Origin: Corynebacterium poyangense
GTDB lineage: Bacteria > Actinomycetota > Actinomycetes > Mycobacteriales > Mycobacteriaceae
Assembly (NCBI RefSeq): GCF_014522205.1
Contig: NZ_CP046884.1
Location: forward strand, 1,054,001-1,118,000
Reading direction: 5' to 3'
DNA: 64,000 nucleotides
Within the stretch, counting starts at the first letter, position 1. Each line of letters opens with the position of its first letter. The notes beneath the pieces were generated by a model. It was given only the letters and a program-made list of their open reading frames with translations. It was not told the DNA's origin and ran no database searches. Positions 36,814 through 46,706 of the stretch are shown one piece after another. The position numbers and the translations under genes were made by a program.

Positions 36814-38655
36814 CTAATCTACTTTACGCACTGCACCCTTGTCTGCACTGGTTGCTAGGGCCGCATAAGCTCTGAGTGCGGTGGTGACCGTGCGCTGTCG
36901 ATCAACCGGTGTCCAGGGATTGTCCCGAGTTAACATTTTCTCTCGGCGTTGCTTTAACTCTTCATCGGAGATATTAAGATGCAGCAAGCGCTGGTGAACG
37001 TCAATGGTAATGAGGTCACCATTTTCCACCAGACCGATCGCGCCTCCGTGGGCTGCTTCGGGGGAGATATGGCCCACGGAGATTCCGGAGGAACCACCGG
37101 AGAAACGCCCGTCGGTGATCAAGGCACAGGCGCGGCCCAAACCGGCTCCTTTCAAAAAGGCTGTGGGATGAAGCATCTCTTGCATACCGGGACCGCCGGA
37201 AGGCCCCTCATAGCGGACTACTAAGACCTCTCCGGGTTGGATTTCCTTATTAAGGATGCACGAAACAGCTTGTTCTTGGCTCTCCACAACTCGCGCCGGC
37301 CCTTCAAAGTGCCACAGTCCTTCATCAATCCCAGCGGATTTAATAACGGCACCATCAACTGCCAGGTTTCCCCGTAGAACAACGAGGCCACCGTCAGCCG
37401 TGTAGGCGTGGTCAACATTATGGATACACCCATGTTCAGCATCCTTATCAAGCTCATCCCAGCGGGCTGATTGGGAAAATGCCTCGGTGGTGCGAATACC
37501 CCCAGGGGCAGCATGGAAAAGCTCGACGGCTTCTGCTGCCGGATTTTCACCACGGATATCCCACTTATCTAACCAACTGGCAAGATCCTTGGAATGAACA
37601 GTGTGGACATCCTCATGGAGTTTCCCAGCCCGACGCAACTCACCAAGAATCGCAGGGATACCTCCTGCGCGATGGACGTCCTCCATGTGATAATCCGAGT
37701 TCGGCGATACCTTGGCTAAGCAGGGAACGCGCGTGGATAGCTCATCAATATCCTCAAGAGTAAAGTCCACGCCACCTTCTTGAGCTGCCGCAAGGATGTG
37801 CAACACAGTGTTGGTGGAACCCCCCATAGCCATATCTAAGGCCATGGCATTTTCAAAAGCCTTCTTGGTAGCGATCTTCCGGGGCAGAACGGAGTCATCT
37901 TCATCGCCATAATAGCGTCGACACAACTCCACGATTGTTTTCCCGGCTTGCTCAAAAAGCGCTCGTCGAGCTGTGTGGGTGGCTAAGGTCGAGCCATTTC
38001 CGGGAAGGGAAAGGCCTAAGGCTTCGGTGAGACAATTCATGGAATTGGCGGTAAACATGCCGGAGCATGATCCGCAGGTAGGGCACGCGGAACTTTCGAT
38101 GGTGTGCAGATCAGTCTCGGAAATGGCCTCATTAGCGGACGCGGAAATGGTGGTGATCAAGTCCGTGGGGGCGTGGGCAATTCCATCGACGACTACAGCT
38201 TTGCCGGCTTCCATCGGTCCCCCGGAAACAAAAACTGCCGGAATATTGAGGCGCATCGCCGCATTCAACATTCCTGGGGTGATTTTGTCGCAGTTGGAAA
38301 TACACACCATAGCGTCAGCTGTGTGTGCGTTGACCATATATTCCACTGAGTCGGAAATAATCTCCCGGCTGGGCAAGGAGTACAGCATCCCTCCGTGGCC
38401 CATGGCAATGCCGTCATCAACCGCAATAGTGTTGAATTCTTTGGGTACCCCGCCCGCAGCTCGCACTGCTTCAGCAACGATGTCACCGACATCCTTGAGG
38501 TGAACATGGCCGGGAACAAATTGTGTATAGGAATTAACAATGGCAACGATCGGTTTGCCAAAATCTTCTTCTTGGGTTCCGGTGGCTCGCCACAGGGCCC
38601 GGGCTCCTGCAGCATTTCGTCCCACTGTTGTTACTGCGGATCGTAATGGGATCAC
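36814..38655 (-). CDS. ilvD: IlvD, dihydroxy-acid dehydratase
   Basis: 613 residues; dehydrates dihydroxyisovalerate and dihydroxymethylvalerate in valine, leucine and isoleucine synthesis. Iron-sulfur ligands lie in [11 protein letters not shown] near 122-132 and [18 protein letters not shown] near 191-208; [10 protein letters not shown] near 517 carries an active-site Ser region. The GTG at 38655 has AGGAG about 11 nt upstream. It is on the opposite strand to ilvBNC, 2.5 kb from ilvB, with a PH-domain gene and mscCG between. The order mscCG, PH gene, ilvD matches C. glutamicum. IlvD supplies the keto acids used by LeuA/B downstream. Confidence 0.96.
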   Translation of the reverse strand: MIPLRSAVTTVGRNAAGARALWRATGTQEEDFGKPIVAIVNSYTQFVPGHVHLKDVGDIVAEAVRAAGGVPKEFNTIAVDDGIAMGHGGMLYSLPSREIISDSVEYMVNAHTADAMVCISNCDKITPGMLNAAMRLNIPAVFVSGGPMEAGKAVVVDGIAHAPTDLITTISASANEAISETDLHTIESSACPTCGSCSGMFTANSMNCLTEALGLSLPGNGSTLATHTARRALFEQAGKTIVELCRRYYGDEDDSVLPRKIATKKAFENAMALDMAMGGSTNTVLHILAAAQEGGVDFTLEDIDELSTRVPCLAKVSPNSDYHMEDVHRAGGIPAILGELRRAGKLHEDVHTVHSKDLASWLDKWDIRGENPAAEAVELFHAAPGGIRTTEAFSQSARWDELDKDAEHGCIHNVDHAYTADGGLVVLRGNLAVDGAVIKSAGIDEGLWHFEGPARVVESQEQAVSCILNKEIQPGEVLVVRYEGPSGGPGMQEMLHPTAFLKGAGLGRACALITDGRFSGGSSGISVGHISPEAAHGGAIGLVENGDLITIDVHQRLLHLNISDEELKQRREKMLTRDNPWTPVDRQRTVTTALRAYAALATSADKGAVRKVD

Positions 38656-38711
38656 GGCAGATCACTCCTGACACTTTGGGCTGGGTTTGATATGTGGTGA
38701 GGAATTTATCC

Positions 38712-39242
38712 TTAGTCCTGGGGGCGTCGAGCTTGTTGACACTGTTGATATTCCTCGTATTCTTCTTCGCTGAGTAACACCTGGTGGCCATCGCGGTGAA
38801 CAACTCGAACTTTGGCATCAACGGCCTCACGTCCTTGAGTAAGGACGTCGGGAATTCGGCCACGGGATGCTTCCTGCAGTTGAGGAAGATTATTAAAACT
38901 CACCACGGGGACGGTAAATACCCCTTGATTAGTGGTGTGTAATAACGTCCGTGAACCTTTAAAGCTGACGCCTTTAATATCATCCCAGGAAAATTTCTGT
39001 GCCGACTTAAAAGCGTAAACCAGAGAAATTCCAGATTCTGAGACAGCGGTACGGGTGCGCAACGTCCACCAACAAAAGAGGGCCACAACGACGAGGAAAA
39101 GTGCCATCAAAATCCAACACCAGGGTGTCGGTGCGGAACCAGCAGCAAGAATACCTATAGCTGCCATGATGATGGCCCCGAGCAGATGGGTGCGCTCGGG
39201 GCGGAAAGTGACCTCAGGCGGTGATGCCGGTGTGGAACTCAT
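38712..39242 (-). CDS. PH-domain membrane protein (bacterial PH, CFP-6-like)
   Basis: 176 residues. Two membrane helices near residues 18-58 (GAIIMAAIGILAAGSAP and WCWILMALFLVVVALFCWW) are followed by a small beta domain with SGISLVYAFKSAQKFSWDDI near 75 and the PDVLTQG region, fitting the actinobacterial bPH family related to mycobacterial CFP-6. Function unknown. The ATG at 39242 is 7 nt after TACCAT, and the whole promoter and start (20 bp) is identical to that of gltX. It could be cotranscribed with ilvD, whose start is 56 bp downstream. Confidence 0.7.
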   Translation of the reverse strand: MSSTPASPPEVTFRPERTHLLGAIIMAAIGILAAGSAPTPWCWILMALFLVVVALFCWWTLRTRTAVSESGISLVYAFKSAQKFSWDDIKGVSFKGSRTLLHTTNQGVFTVPVVSFNNLPQLQEASRGRIPDVLTQGREAVDAKVRVVHRDGHQVLLSEEEYEEYQQCQQARRPQD

Positions 39243-39258
39243 GGTGGATATGGTAGCT
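39239..39258 (-). repeat. Promoter/start segment identical to that of gltX (copy 1)
   Basis: Minus strand reads agctaccatatccaccatga, including the TACCAT -10 (39250-39255) and the ATG; the same 20 bases occur at 58311-58330. Confidence 0.8.
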
Positions 39259-39301
39259 GTTATCTCAATCTCGCTGGAAACAGCCCCTCCCCATCATGAA
39301 C

Positions 39302-40825
39302 TCATCCCACAGGCGCGGTTGTTTGGGGCTCAGCGGATTTATGTTGAGCCGCCGCCCCCGTATGTGTTTCTGCCGCACCGCCACCTTGGTTAGCGTGTGG
39401 TTCGGGTGTATTCGCTGGGGCCGGCTGTCGCTGCGTAGTGGCCGTCGCGGACGGTGCTGGTTCTCGGCTAGGTTCCTGGGTATAGCTTGGTTGCGTTTCT
39501 TCCCGCGGGTAGGTACTCGTCGGCGCCTCAGACTCAGTGGTCGTCGGTTCCGAATGAGTAGTGGGTGTGGGGGTATTTGTCGAACTCATTGGTGGGGGTG
39601 CTAAAAACCCATCGCCGATTCCATCCGCAGTCTGGAGACTCATCATCTTCAACGCGAAAAGAACGATGAGAGATACTAACAAAATAGTGGTGGAAGGCCG
39701 GACCCAGCCGTGGAAAGTTAACCATTGGCGGCGTCGAGCAGGAGAACGGTGTTCCTTATTATCGTGATCTCCGCTTGCAGAATCCTTATCTGGATCAAGT
39801 GGATTAAGAACAGAGGTGTCTTGAATCGCGGGATCCTGCTCTAATTCTTCTTTGGTTTTTAAGTCGTGCTGCTGAGGAATTACCTCGGTGGTTGGTGCTT
39901 CAATGATTTCTGTGTCGGAACTAGAAACCGGCATAGCCTCGGTGCGTAATTCACCGGACGTTGTCGTCGCTGAACCATACTCATCCCAGAACTCATCCAA
40001 AATGCAGGTTCGAATAGCTCGTTCAATCATCCAATGATTACCGGCGGTTGACTGCACCATAAAGCGCATGGTCATCAGCCAAGGCATCCCCACAGTAGTG
40101 GGAGGGGTGATAGCTACGGCGGGTTGGACTACCAAGTCACCAAGTAATTCTGCTTTGACTTCTGGTTTGGTTAAGGCTCGACGCGCGGCTCGTTCAGAAC
40201 GACTAATAGCTTCTTGAACATTCTCTGAGCCAAGAAGGGGGATAGGAATACTCACCACTGCCCGAGACCAATGATTTGAGGCGTTAATGCACACCCGAGC
40301 CGTGGAATTGGGGATAATAACGGTTTCTTCCGCCAGAGTTCTAATCTGGGTTGCTCGCATGGTCACCTGGATGACGGTGCCCTCAGCTTTAATGCCATTG
40401 CCTTCAAATTTCACCCAGTCGCCAACCCCGAATTGCTTTTCGGTCAGGATAAAGAACCCGGCTAAGAAGTCAGCGATGATGGATTGGGCACCAAGACCAA
40501 TGGCTGCAGAAGCGACCGTCGCGGGGATAGCGGCACCGGTAAGCGAAAATCCCAGTGTTTGAAGCAAAAGCACCAGGAGAATAAACAGGGCGATGATTTG
40601 TCCGATATAGACAGCCACGCCGGCCAAAGCCAGTTGGGTTTTATCATCAGTGCTATCTGCTGGGGAATTGGTGGGGCGATTCTCTATTCTTCGATTCACC
40701 CAAAAGAGAACGAACCGGCCAATTCTGGGGACCAGGAAAATCAGCACCAGAATCAAGAACAGGTTGAGTCCGGTGTTGACGATCCAGCTCCAGATGTGAA
40801 GCAACACGTACTGGGTATATGACAT
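39302..40825 (-). CDS. mscCG: MscCG-like small-conductance mechanosensitive channel
   Basis: 507 residues. Three N-terminal spans carry the MscS core: the pore helix PATVASAAIGLGAQSIIADF near 93-112, then the beta domain with FGVGDWVKFEGNG near 124 and VIIPNSTARV near 164. A long charged linker follows, then a fourth span STTILLVSLIVLFALKMMS near 374-392 and a Pro/Thr-rich tail of about 110 residues. That extra span and tail mark it as the corynebacterial MscCG type, which in C. glutamicum is the main glutamate efflux channel. The position beside ilvB is the same there. ATG 40825 is 7 nt after TAATGT. Confidence 0.87.
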   Translation of the reverse strand: MSYTQYVLLHIWSWIVNTGLNLFLILVLIFLVPRIGRFVLFWVNRRIENRPTNSPADSTDDKTQLALAGVAVYIGQIIALFILLVLLLQTLGFSLTGAAIPATVASAAIGLGAQSIIADFLAGFFILTEKQFGVGDWVKFEGNGIKAEGTVIQVTMRATQIRTLAEETVIIPNSTARVCINASNHWSRAVVSIPIPLLGSENVQEAISRSERAARRALTKPEVKAELLGDLVVQPAVAITPPTTVGMPWLMTMRFMVQSTAGNHWMIERAIRTCILDEFWDEYGSATTTSGELRTEAMPVSSSDTEIIEAPTTEVIPQQHDLKTKEELEQDPAIQDTSVLNPLDPDKDSASGDHDNKEHRSPARRRQWLTFHGWVRPSTTILLVSLIVLFALKMMSLQTADGIGDGFLAPPPMSSTNTPTPTTHSEPTTTESEAPTSTYPREETQPSYTQEPSREPAPSATATTQRQPAPANTPEPHANQGGGAAETHTGAAAQHKSAEPQTTAPVG

Positions 40826-40832
40826 GCCTTAG

Positions 40833-40838
40833 ACATTA
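40833..40838 (-). promoter_or_regulatory. -10 box TAATGT of mscCG
   Basis: Minus-strand TAATGT, 7 nt, then ATG at 40825, leaderless layout. Confidence 0.45.
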
Positions 40839-40905
40839 GATGCTCAACCCCTGCCTTTTCAGTTCTTAAAAGTTAACTAAAAACTCCCGAAAATAAGGGG
40901 TGATG

Positions 40906-40933
40906 TTGGATAATTCTTGAGGCTGTGTATGAT
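40906..40933 (+). promoter_or_regulatory. Promoter of the ilvB leader (TTGGAT, 16 nt, TATGAT)
   Basis: TTGGAT at 40906-40911 and TATGAT at 40928-40933 with 16 nt between; the leader-peptide ATG is 7 nt after the -10, so the transcript starts on it. Confidence 0.6.
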
Positions 40934-40940
40934 GTCTGTC

Positions 40941-40988
40941 ATGACAATTATTCGACTTGTACGACTTAGCACTCGGCGCCTGCCGTAG
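40941..40988 (+). CDS. ilvBN leader peptide, attenuator
   Basis: A 15-residue peptide, MTIIRLVRLSTRRLP, with two Ile, three Leu and one Val, nearly the same as the C. glutamicum ilvB leader peptide that I recall as MTIIRLVVVTARRLP. No ribosome binding site precedes the ATG, which directly follows the -10 by 7 nt; the C. glutamicum leader is likewise known to be translated without one. Ribosome stalling at the Ile, Leu and Val codons would allow an antiterminator and thus ilvBN transcription when those amino acids are scarce. The terminator hairpin is at 41015-41058. Confidence 0.85.
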   Translation: MTIIRLVRLSTRRLP

Positions 40989-41014
40989 CGGCTTTGTCAG
41001 CGAGTCGTCCCGTC

Positions 41015-41058
41015 AAGCGCCCTCAAATACACTCCACCCAGTGTTTTGGAGGGCGCTT
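41015..41058 (+). terminator. ilvB attenuator hairpin
   Basis: AAGCGCCCTC (41015-41024) pairs with GAGGGCGCTT (41049-41058), a 10-bp GC-rich stem, and the inner arms ACACT/AGTGT extend it. The upstream GGCGC in the leader can instead pair with GCGCC of the left arm, giving an antiterminator. The T tract after it is poor (CGTCATT). Confidence 0.75.
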
Positions 41059-41124
41059 CGTCATTAGCGGGCCACCCGAACCGCGATTTCTTAACCGATA
41101 CCAGTTCTAAGGAGACGAATTCCC

Positions 41125-43017
41125 GTGAACGCGGCAGCCACACAGCAGCCTTCCCCGGCCCAGCTGGCCTCACGTGACCGCAAATCTGGCACCAAGCCAG
41201 AACGGATGAGTGGGGCGCAGGCCATTGTGCGCTCTCTTGAGGAGCTAGGCGCTGAAACCGTATTTGGTCTACCCGGCGGTGCCGTCCTCCCGCTTTATGA
41301 CCCGCTTTATTCTTCCACGAAGGTTCGCCACGTTCTTGTTCGTCATGAGCAGGGCGCTGGACATGCGGCCACTGGGTATGCCCAAGCTACCGGGAAGGTA
41401 GGGGTGTGTATTGCTACCTCTGGTCCCGGTGCTACTAACTTGGTGACTCCATTGGCGGATGCCATGTTGGATTCCGTTCCTATTGTTGCGATCACCGGCC
41501 AAGTAGGGCGTACCTTGCTAGGGACGGATGCCTTCCAAGAAGCTGACATCCGAGGTGTGACGATGCCAGTGACGAAGCATAATTTCATGGTTACTGAGGC
41601 AAAGGATATTCCTTGTGCCTTAGCGGAAGCTTTCCATATTGCGGCTACTGGTCGGCCAGGGCCGGTGTTGGTGGATATTCCCAAGGACGTACAATCTGCT
41701 GAGATTGAGTTTATGTGGCCTCCCAAAATTGATATGCCTGGGTATCGTCCAACAACGGTGCCTCACTCGCGGCAAATATCTCAGGCGGTTGAGCTTATTG
41801 CACAGTCACAGCGGCCGGTTCTTTATATCGGCGGCGGGGTCATTAAAGCGGATGCCGCAGCGGAGTTGAAGGCTTTTGCTGAGTTTACGGGTATCCCAGT
41901 TGTCACCACGTTGATGGCTTTGGGCGCGTTCCCAGATTCCCATCCCCTACATATGGGGATGCCGGGGATGCACGGCACTGTGCCTGCGGTCGGGGCTATG
42001 CAAAGAAGTGATGTTCTTATTGCGGTAGGTACTCGCTTTGATGACCGGGTAACAGGGGACGTTGATACCTTTGCCCCCTTGGCGAAGATTGTTCACGCGG
42101 ACGTGGATCCGGCTGAAATTGGAAAAATTAAGCCAGTGGATGTTCCCATTGTTGGAGACGCTAAAGAGGTCTTGCGGTCTTTGCTTGATATATATCGACG
42201 CAAGAATCTCGCGGCGCCGGATACTGCTGAGTGGCATCGCTATCTTGGTGAATTAAAAGACCGCTTCCCCCGCGGTTATGACCAGCACGAGGGGTCTTTA
42301 TCTCCCCAGTTTGTTCTGGAGAAGCTCTCTGAAACCGTCGGGCCGGATGCCATTTACTGTGCCGGTGTGGGCCAACACCAAATGTGGTCGGCGCAGTTTA
42401 TTGACTTTGAAAAGCCGCGGACGTGGCTCAATTCCGGCGGGCTAGGAACCATGGGATATTCAGTCCCAGCTGCGATGGGAGCCAAAGCCGGAAAACCCGA
42501 CACTGAGGTGTGGGCGATTGATGGGGACGGCTGTTTCCAGATGACCAACCAGGAGCTCGTCACTGCTGCTGTCGAAGGGTTCCCCATTAAAGTTGCCATT
42601 ATTAATAACGGCAACTTGGGAATGGTGCGCCAGTGGCAGACCCTCTTCTATGAAGGCCGATATTCCAATACCCGCTTGCGTGGCGATGATGCCTATATTC
42701 CTGACTTCGTGGGGTTAGCTGAAGCCCTTGGTTGCGAGGCATTCCGGGTGACCAGCGAAGATGAGGTAGTGCCGACGATTGAAAAGGCCCGGCAGATTAA
42801 TGACCGACCTGTAGTGATTGACTTTGTGGTCGGAGAGGATGCTCAGGTGTGGCCTATGGTGGCTGCTGGGCATTCCAATTCAGATATCCAATATGCTTTG
42901 GGTCTGCGTCCCTTCTTCGATGATGAAGATTCCGCTGCGGAGAGTCCCGCTGAAATTGACTCTGCTATCGATGCTAGTGCTACCCAGCAGCCACAGAACC
43001 AGAAGAAGGAGAACTAA
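41125..43017 (+). CDS. ilvB: IlvB, acetohydroxyacid synthase large subunit
   Basis: 630 residues; thiamine-diphosphate enzyme forming acetolactate or acetohydroxybutyrate. The catalytic Glu lies in [15 protein letters not shown] near 73-87; FAD region near 280; ThDP motif [20 protein letters not shown] near 469-488 and [12 protein letters not shown] near 497-508. The GTG start has AAGGAG about 10 nt upstream and sits 136 bp after the leader peptide, so attenuation controls it. It stops 1 bp before ilvN and is the first gene of a BN pair. Confidence 0.96.
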   Translation: MNAAATQQPSPAQLASRDRKSGTKPERMSGAQAIVRSLEELGAETVFGLPGGAVLPLYDPLYSSTKVRHVLVRHEQGAGHAATGYAQATGKVGVCIATSGPGATNLVTPLADAMLDSVPIVAITGQVGRTLLGTDAFQEADIRGVTMPVTKHNFMVTEAKDIPCALAEAFHIAATGRPGPVLVDIPKDVQSAEIEFMWPPKIDMPGYRPTTVPHSRQISQAVELIAQSQRPVLYIGGGVIKADAAAELKAFAEFTGIPVVTTLMALGAFPDSHPLHMGMPGMHGTVPAVGAMQRSDVLIAVGTRFDDRVTGDVDTFAPLAKIVHADVDPAEIGKIKPVDVPIVGDAKEVLRSLLDIYRRKNLAAPDTAEWHRYLGELKDRFPRGYDQHEGSLSPQFVLEKLSETVGPDAIYCAGVGQHQMWSAQFIDFEKPRTWLNSGGLGTMGYSVPAAMGAKAGKPDTEVWAIDGDGCFQMTNQELVTAAVEGFPIKVAIINNGNLGMVRQWQTLFYEGRYSNTRLRGDDAYIPDFVGLAEALGCEAFRVTSEDEVVPTIEKARQINDRPVVIDFVVGEDAQVWPMVAAGHSNSDIQYALGLRPFFDDEDSAAESPAEIDSAIDASATQQPQNQKKEN

Positions 43018-43018
43018 G

Positions 43019-43540
43019 GTGAGCAGTGATAACACCGTCAGTCGGCATATTCTTTCCGTCCTGGTTCAAGATGTTGACGGGATTACCTCCCGTATTGCCG
43101 CGCTTTTTACCCGACGCGGTTACAACCTTGTTTCTATCGTGTCGGCTAAAACCGAGAATGAAGGTATTTCCCGTTTTACTATCGTTGTTGATGCTAGCGA
43201 CGTCGTTATTGAGCAAATTACCAAACAACTTAATAAGCTCATCAATGTTTTGAAGGTGGTGCGTTTAGAGGAAGAATGTACCGTTTCGAGGGCCATTATG
43301 CTGGTCAAGGTGTCGGCAAATAATCACAACCGACCACAAATTGTGGATGCGGCAAATATTTTCCGAGCCCGAGTGGTGGATGTTGCACCTGATTCTGTGG
43401 TGATTGAGGCTACCGGGTCGCATTCCAAATTGCGCGCATTGCTCGACGTCCTTCAGCCTTTTGGGATTAGGGAACTGATTCGCTCAGGGCAAATTGCGTT
43501 GAATCGTGGGCCAAAGATCATGGCTCCGAACGTGCGCTAG
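43019..43540 (+). CDS. ilvN: IlvN, acetohydroxyacid synthase regulatory subunit
   Basis: 173 residues; binds valine and restrains IlvB. The N-terminal ACT domain has HILSVLVQDVDGITSRIAAL at 10-29, and the second half NRPQIVDAANIFRARVVDVA near 97-116. The effector-site residues DGI (20-22) correspond to the GII region in which C. glutamicum feedback-resistant changes are known; here they look wild type. GTG at 43019 follows AGGAG; the longer open frame upstream from 42818 lies inside ilvB and is not translated. The protein aligns closely with the C. glutamicum subunit throughout. Confidence 0.95.
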   Translation: MSSDNTVSRHILSVLVQDVDGITSRIAALFTRRGYNLVSIVSAKTENEGISRFTIVVDASDVVIEQITKQLNKLINVLKVVRLEEECTVSRAIMLVKVSANNHNRPQIVDAANIFRARVVDVAPDSVVIEATGSHSKLRALLDVLQPFGIRELIRSGQIALNRGPKIMAPNVR

Positions 43541-43668
43541 CTGGAGTCCAACTAGTTACAACCATCAAAATCCATCCGGGAATATCTCACTAAATGAGAC
43601 ACTTTTAATTCTAATAAATACTGGTAAAAGGGGTAAAGGTGAGGCGTAGACCCCCTGCAACTGGGAAA

Positions 43669-43689
43669 TTGTCTCATGCTGTGATACAA
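43669..43689. promoter_or_regulatory. Inverted repeat ahead of ilvC
   Basis: TTGTCTCA-TGCTG-TGATACAA, arms matching at seven of eight positions, 45 bp before the ilvC ATG in the 194-bp ilvN-ilvC spacer. Candidate regulatory site or ilvC promoter element; a TCTCA/TGAGA repeat also lies near 43585-43600. Confidence 0.3.
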
Positions 43690-43728
43690 CTGGGTGAAGA
43701 GGAATAATAAATTTTAGGAGAAAGGTAG

Positions 43729-44751
<1,023 letters not shown>

Positions 44752-44777
44752 AGCTTCTACCCCCAAAAACCACATTG

Positions 44778-44806
44778 CCTCACCCCTCAGGGTGAGGTTT
44801 TCTTCT
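44778..44806 (+). terminator. Rho-independent terminator after ilvC
   Basis: CCTCACCC (44778-44785) and GGGTGAGG (44790-44797) form a perfect 8-bp stem with a 4-nt loop, followed by a pyrimidine run TTTTCTTCTT. It closes the ilvBNC group 27 bp after the stop. Confidence 0.85.
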
Positions 44807-44845
44807 TCTCACTTACCTTCCATAGCTGGTTTCTGATCGGCCGCG

Positions 44846-44851
44846 TAGAGT
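44846..44851 (+). promoter_or_regulatory. -10 box TAGAGT of the DUF262 gene
   Basis: TAGAGT, 7 nt, then ATG at 44859: leaderless layout. Confidence 0.5.
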
Positions 44852-44858
44852 CTGACCT

Positions 44859-46664
44859 ATGGGTTTCACGACACCAAGTTACGGGCTTCAAGATCTCTTT
44901 TCTCGGATTGACCAAGGCGAACTCCAACTACCTGATTTTCAGCGAAACTATAAGTGGAATGTGGACCAAATTCGCTCCCTGATTGTGACGGTGTTACGCG
45001 GATACCCCGCCGGGTGCCTCATGGCTTTAGATACCCGAAACGTCCCCGTTCGTTTTCGTTCCCGCCCCCTCCATGGCGCCCCTGAGCCACATCAAGCTCC
45101 TGGGCTGCTTCTTCTTGATGGCCAGCAGAGACTGACCACTCTCTACACCGCTATGAGGGGAGATGGCACCGTCAACAGCGTCGATTTTCGCAATAAGAAA
45201 GTAGTGCGACGTTTCTTCGTGAATCTTTCACGAGCAGTCGAAGATGACGTCATGCCCGATGATGCGGTGTTCAACGTTGATGGCGAAGGGATCGTCAAAT
45301 CTCACTTCGCTCCCTCCATCCCAGCTGGGCTCAGTGATCGCGAAGCCGTGATAGAAGCAGGTGTTATTCCAGTATCTACCTTGTTGAGTGGTCAAGCGAC
45401 AGATTTACTCTTTGATTTAGCCAAGGACGCCGACGACCACTTAAGAGAAAAAATCAAAACTTTTTACACTCGGATCGTGCGGCCTCTGGCTGCCTATCAG
45501 TTGCCTATGATTCGAATTGGTCGAGAAACCGCTCAGGCAGGCGTCGGATCAATATTTGCACAGGCAAACTCAGTTGGCCTTCAAATGGATGTTTTTGAGC
45601 TCTTTACCGCTGTCCTTGCGGCAGAGGACCCAGACTTCCATCTCGGCGAACAATGGGAGGAAATCTCCCACGAGTTATCTGAATATCCAGCCCTCAACGA
45701 AATTGGGCGCACTGAATTCCTCACCGCCGTGGCGCTAGTTTCCACCGCTCGGCGTGGTCACGCCTCGGGGCACCGAGAAGATATTTTGAAGCTGAATCTT
45801 GAGGAATACCAAGCGGCCGAAGCCGATGTACGCTATGGATTCCGGGAGGCAGCTTTATTTCTTGCTCAACGCTGCATCCTTAGCACCGAGCAAGTCCCCT
45901 TCGTGCAACAACTTATCCCGCTCGCAGCTATTTTCGCGCTCCTCAATGACACCCCTGATGCGCTAAGAACCACGCTGGGCTGGGACCGACTACACCGATG
46001 GTTCTGGTCAGGGGTATTTGGCGAACTCTATGGTTCTCCCGCCGTCACCATCCGCATGGGGCTGGATGTAGATCAAGTCACAGCCTGGATTAGAAGTGCA
46101 GCCAGCGGAGATCCAGCTGAAGAACCAAAGACAGTAAGGGATGCAACCTTTAATGAGTCCCGGCTCTTAAGCGTCACGGAAGACTCTGGTGTTTATCACG
46201 GACTATATGCCTTGTTAATGGGCAGAGGAGCTAGAGATTGGCGGACGGGTCAAGCATTTAATCGGTGGACCTATCCGGAGTTGAACCCCTCTTTTGCGCG
46301 AATATTTCCGGTGTCGTGGTGCGTTGAGCGCGGGGTGGACAAGGACCTTGCAGCCAGCTTAATTAACCGCACCCCCATGGGGAAGCGGACTGAGGTAGTC
46401 ACGGAGGGTACAACCCCCGCTAGGTATTTAGCGAGAGTCCAATCTAAATCCCTCATGGATGATGAGGAATTCGATGCAGTCTTAGCCAGCCATGATGTGG
46501 ATGTGGCTAGTCTCCACGCCGGCGACGCAGCTACGTTTCTTCAAGATCGCAAAGAAAGAATCATCGGGATCGTTGAATACGCCATGGATAAAGCAGTGAT
46601 CCGGGACCTTGATACCACTAACCTTAGCGGTGGAGAAGAAGGCCCCGAAGCGTTTCTGAAATGA
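44859..46664 (+). CDS. DUF262 (ParB/Srx-like, GmrS-type) protein
   Basis: 601 residues. The DUF262 core is unmistakable: ELQLPDFQRNYKWNVDQIRS near 21-40 (the IPxYQRxYxW motif) and LLLDGQQRLTTLYTAMRG near 84-101 (the DGQQR nucleotide motif). A helical middle follows, and NRTPMGKR near 503 with TTPARYLARV near 520 is the end region seen in many DUF262 proteins. No DUF1524 HNH nuclease motif was found, unlike the modification-dependent GmrSD restriction enzymes, so nuclease activity is doubtful. The gene sits between the ilvC terminator and a lipoprotein gene, in a place where C. glutamicum has other genes, and has its own leaderless promoter. Role unknown; defence is only a possibility. Confidence 0.75.
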   Translation: MGFTTPSYGLQDLFSRIDQGELQLPDFQRNYKWNVDQIRSLIVTVLRGYPAGCLMALDTRNVPVRFRSRPLHGAPEPHQAPGLLLLDGQQRLTTLYTAMRGDGTVNSVDFRNKKVVRRFFVNLSRAVEDDVMPDDAVFNVDGEGIVKSHFAPSIPAGLSDREAVIEAGVIPVSTLLSGQATDLLFDLAKDADDHLREKIKTFYTRIVRPLAAYQLPMIRIGRETAQAGVGSIFAQANSVGLQMDVFELFTAVLAAEDPDFHLGEQWEEISHELSEYPALNEIGRTEFLTAVALVSTARRGHASGHREDILKLNLEEYQAAEADVRYGFREAALFLAQRCILSTEQVPFVQQLIPLAAIFALLNDTPDALRTTLGWDRLHRWFWSGVFGELYGSPAVTIRMGLDVDQVTAWIRSAASGDPAEEPKTVRDATFNESRLLSVTEDSGVYHGLYALLMGRGARDWRTGQAFNRWTYPELNPSFARIFPVSWCVERGVDKDLAASLINRTPMGKRTEVVTEGTTPARYLARVQSKSLMDDEEFDAVLASHDVDVASLHAGDAATFLQDRKERIIGIVEYAMDKAVIRDLDTTNLSGGEEGPEAFLK

Positions 46665-46706
46665 GCTTATGCATTTTAGGGAATTTAAATCTAGGATGGA
46701 GCAAGT

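Noticed and set aside
42818..43018. N-terminal extension of the ilvN reading frame
   Set aside because: It lies inside ilvB; GTG 43019 with AGGAG gives the known IlvN length and N-terminus.
44859..46664. DUF262 protein as a full GmrSD-type restriction enzyme
   Set aside because: No DUF1524/HNH motif in the C-terminal half and no partner nuclease gene nearby.
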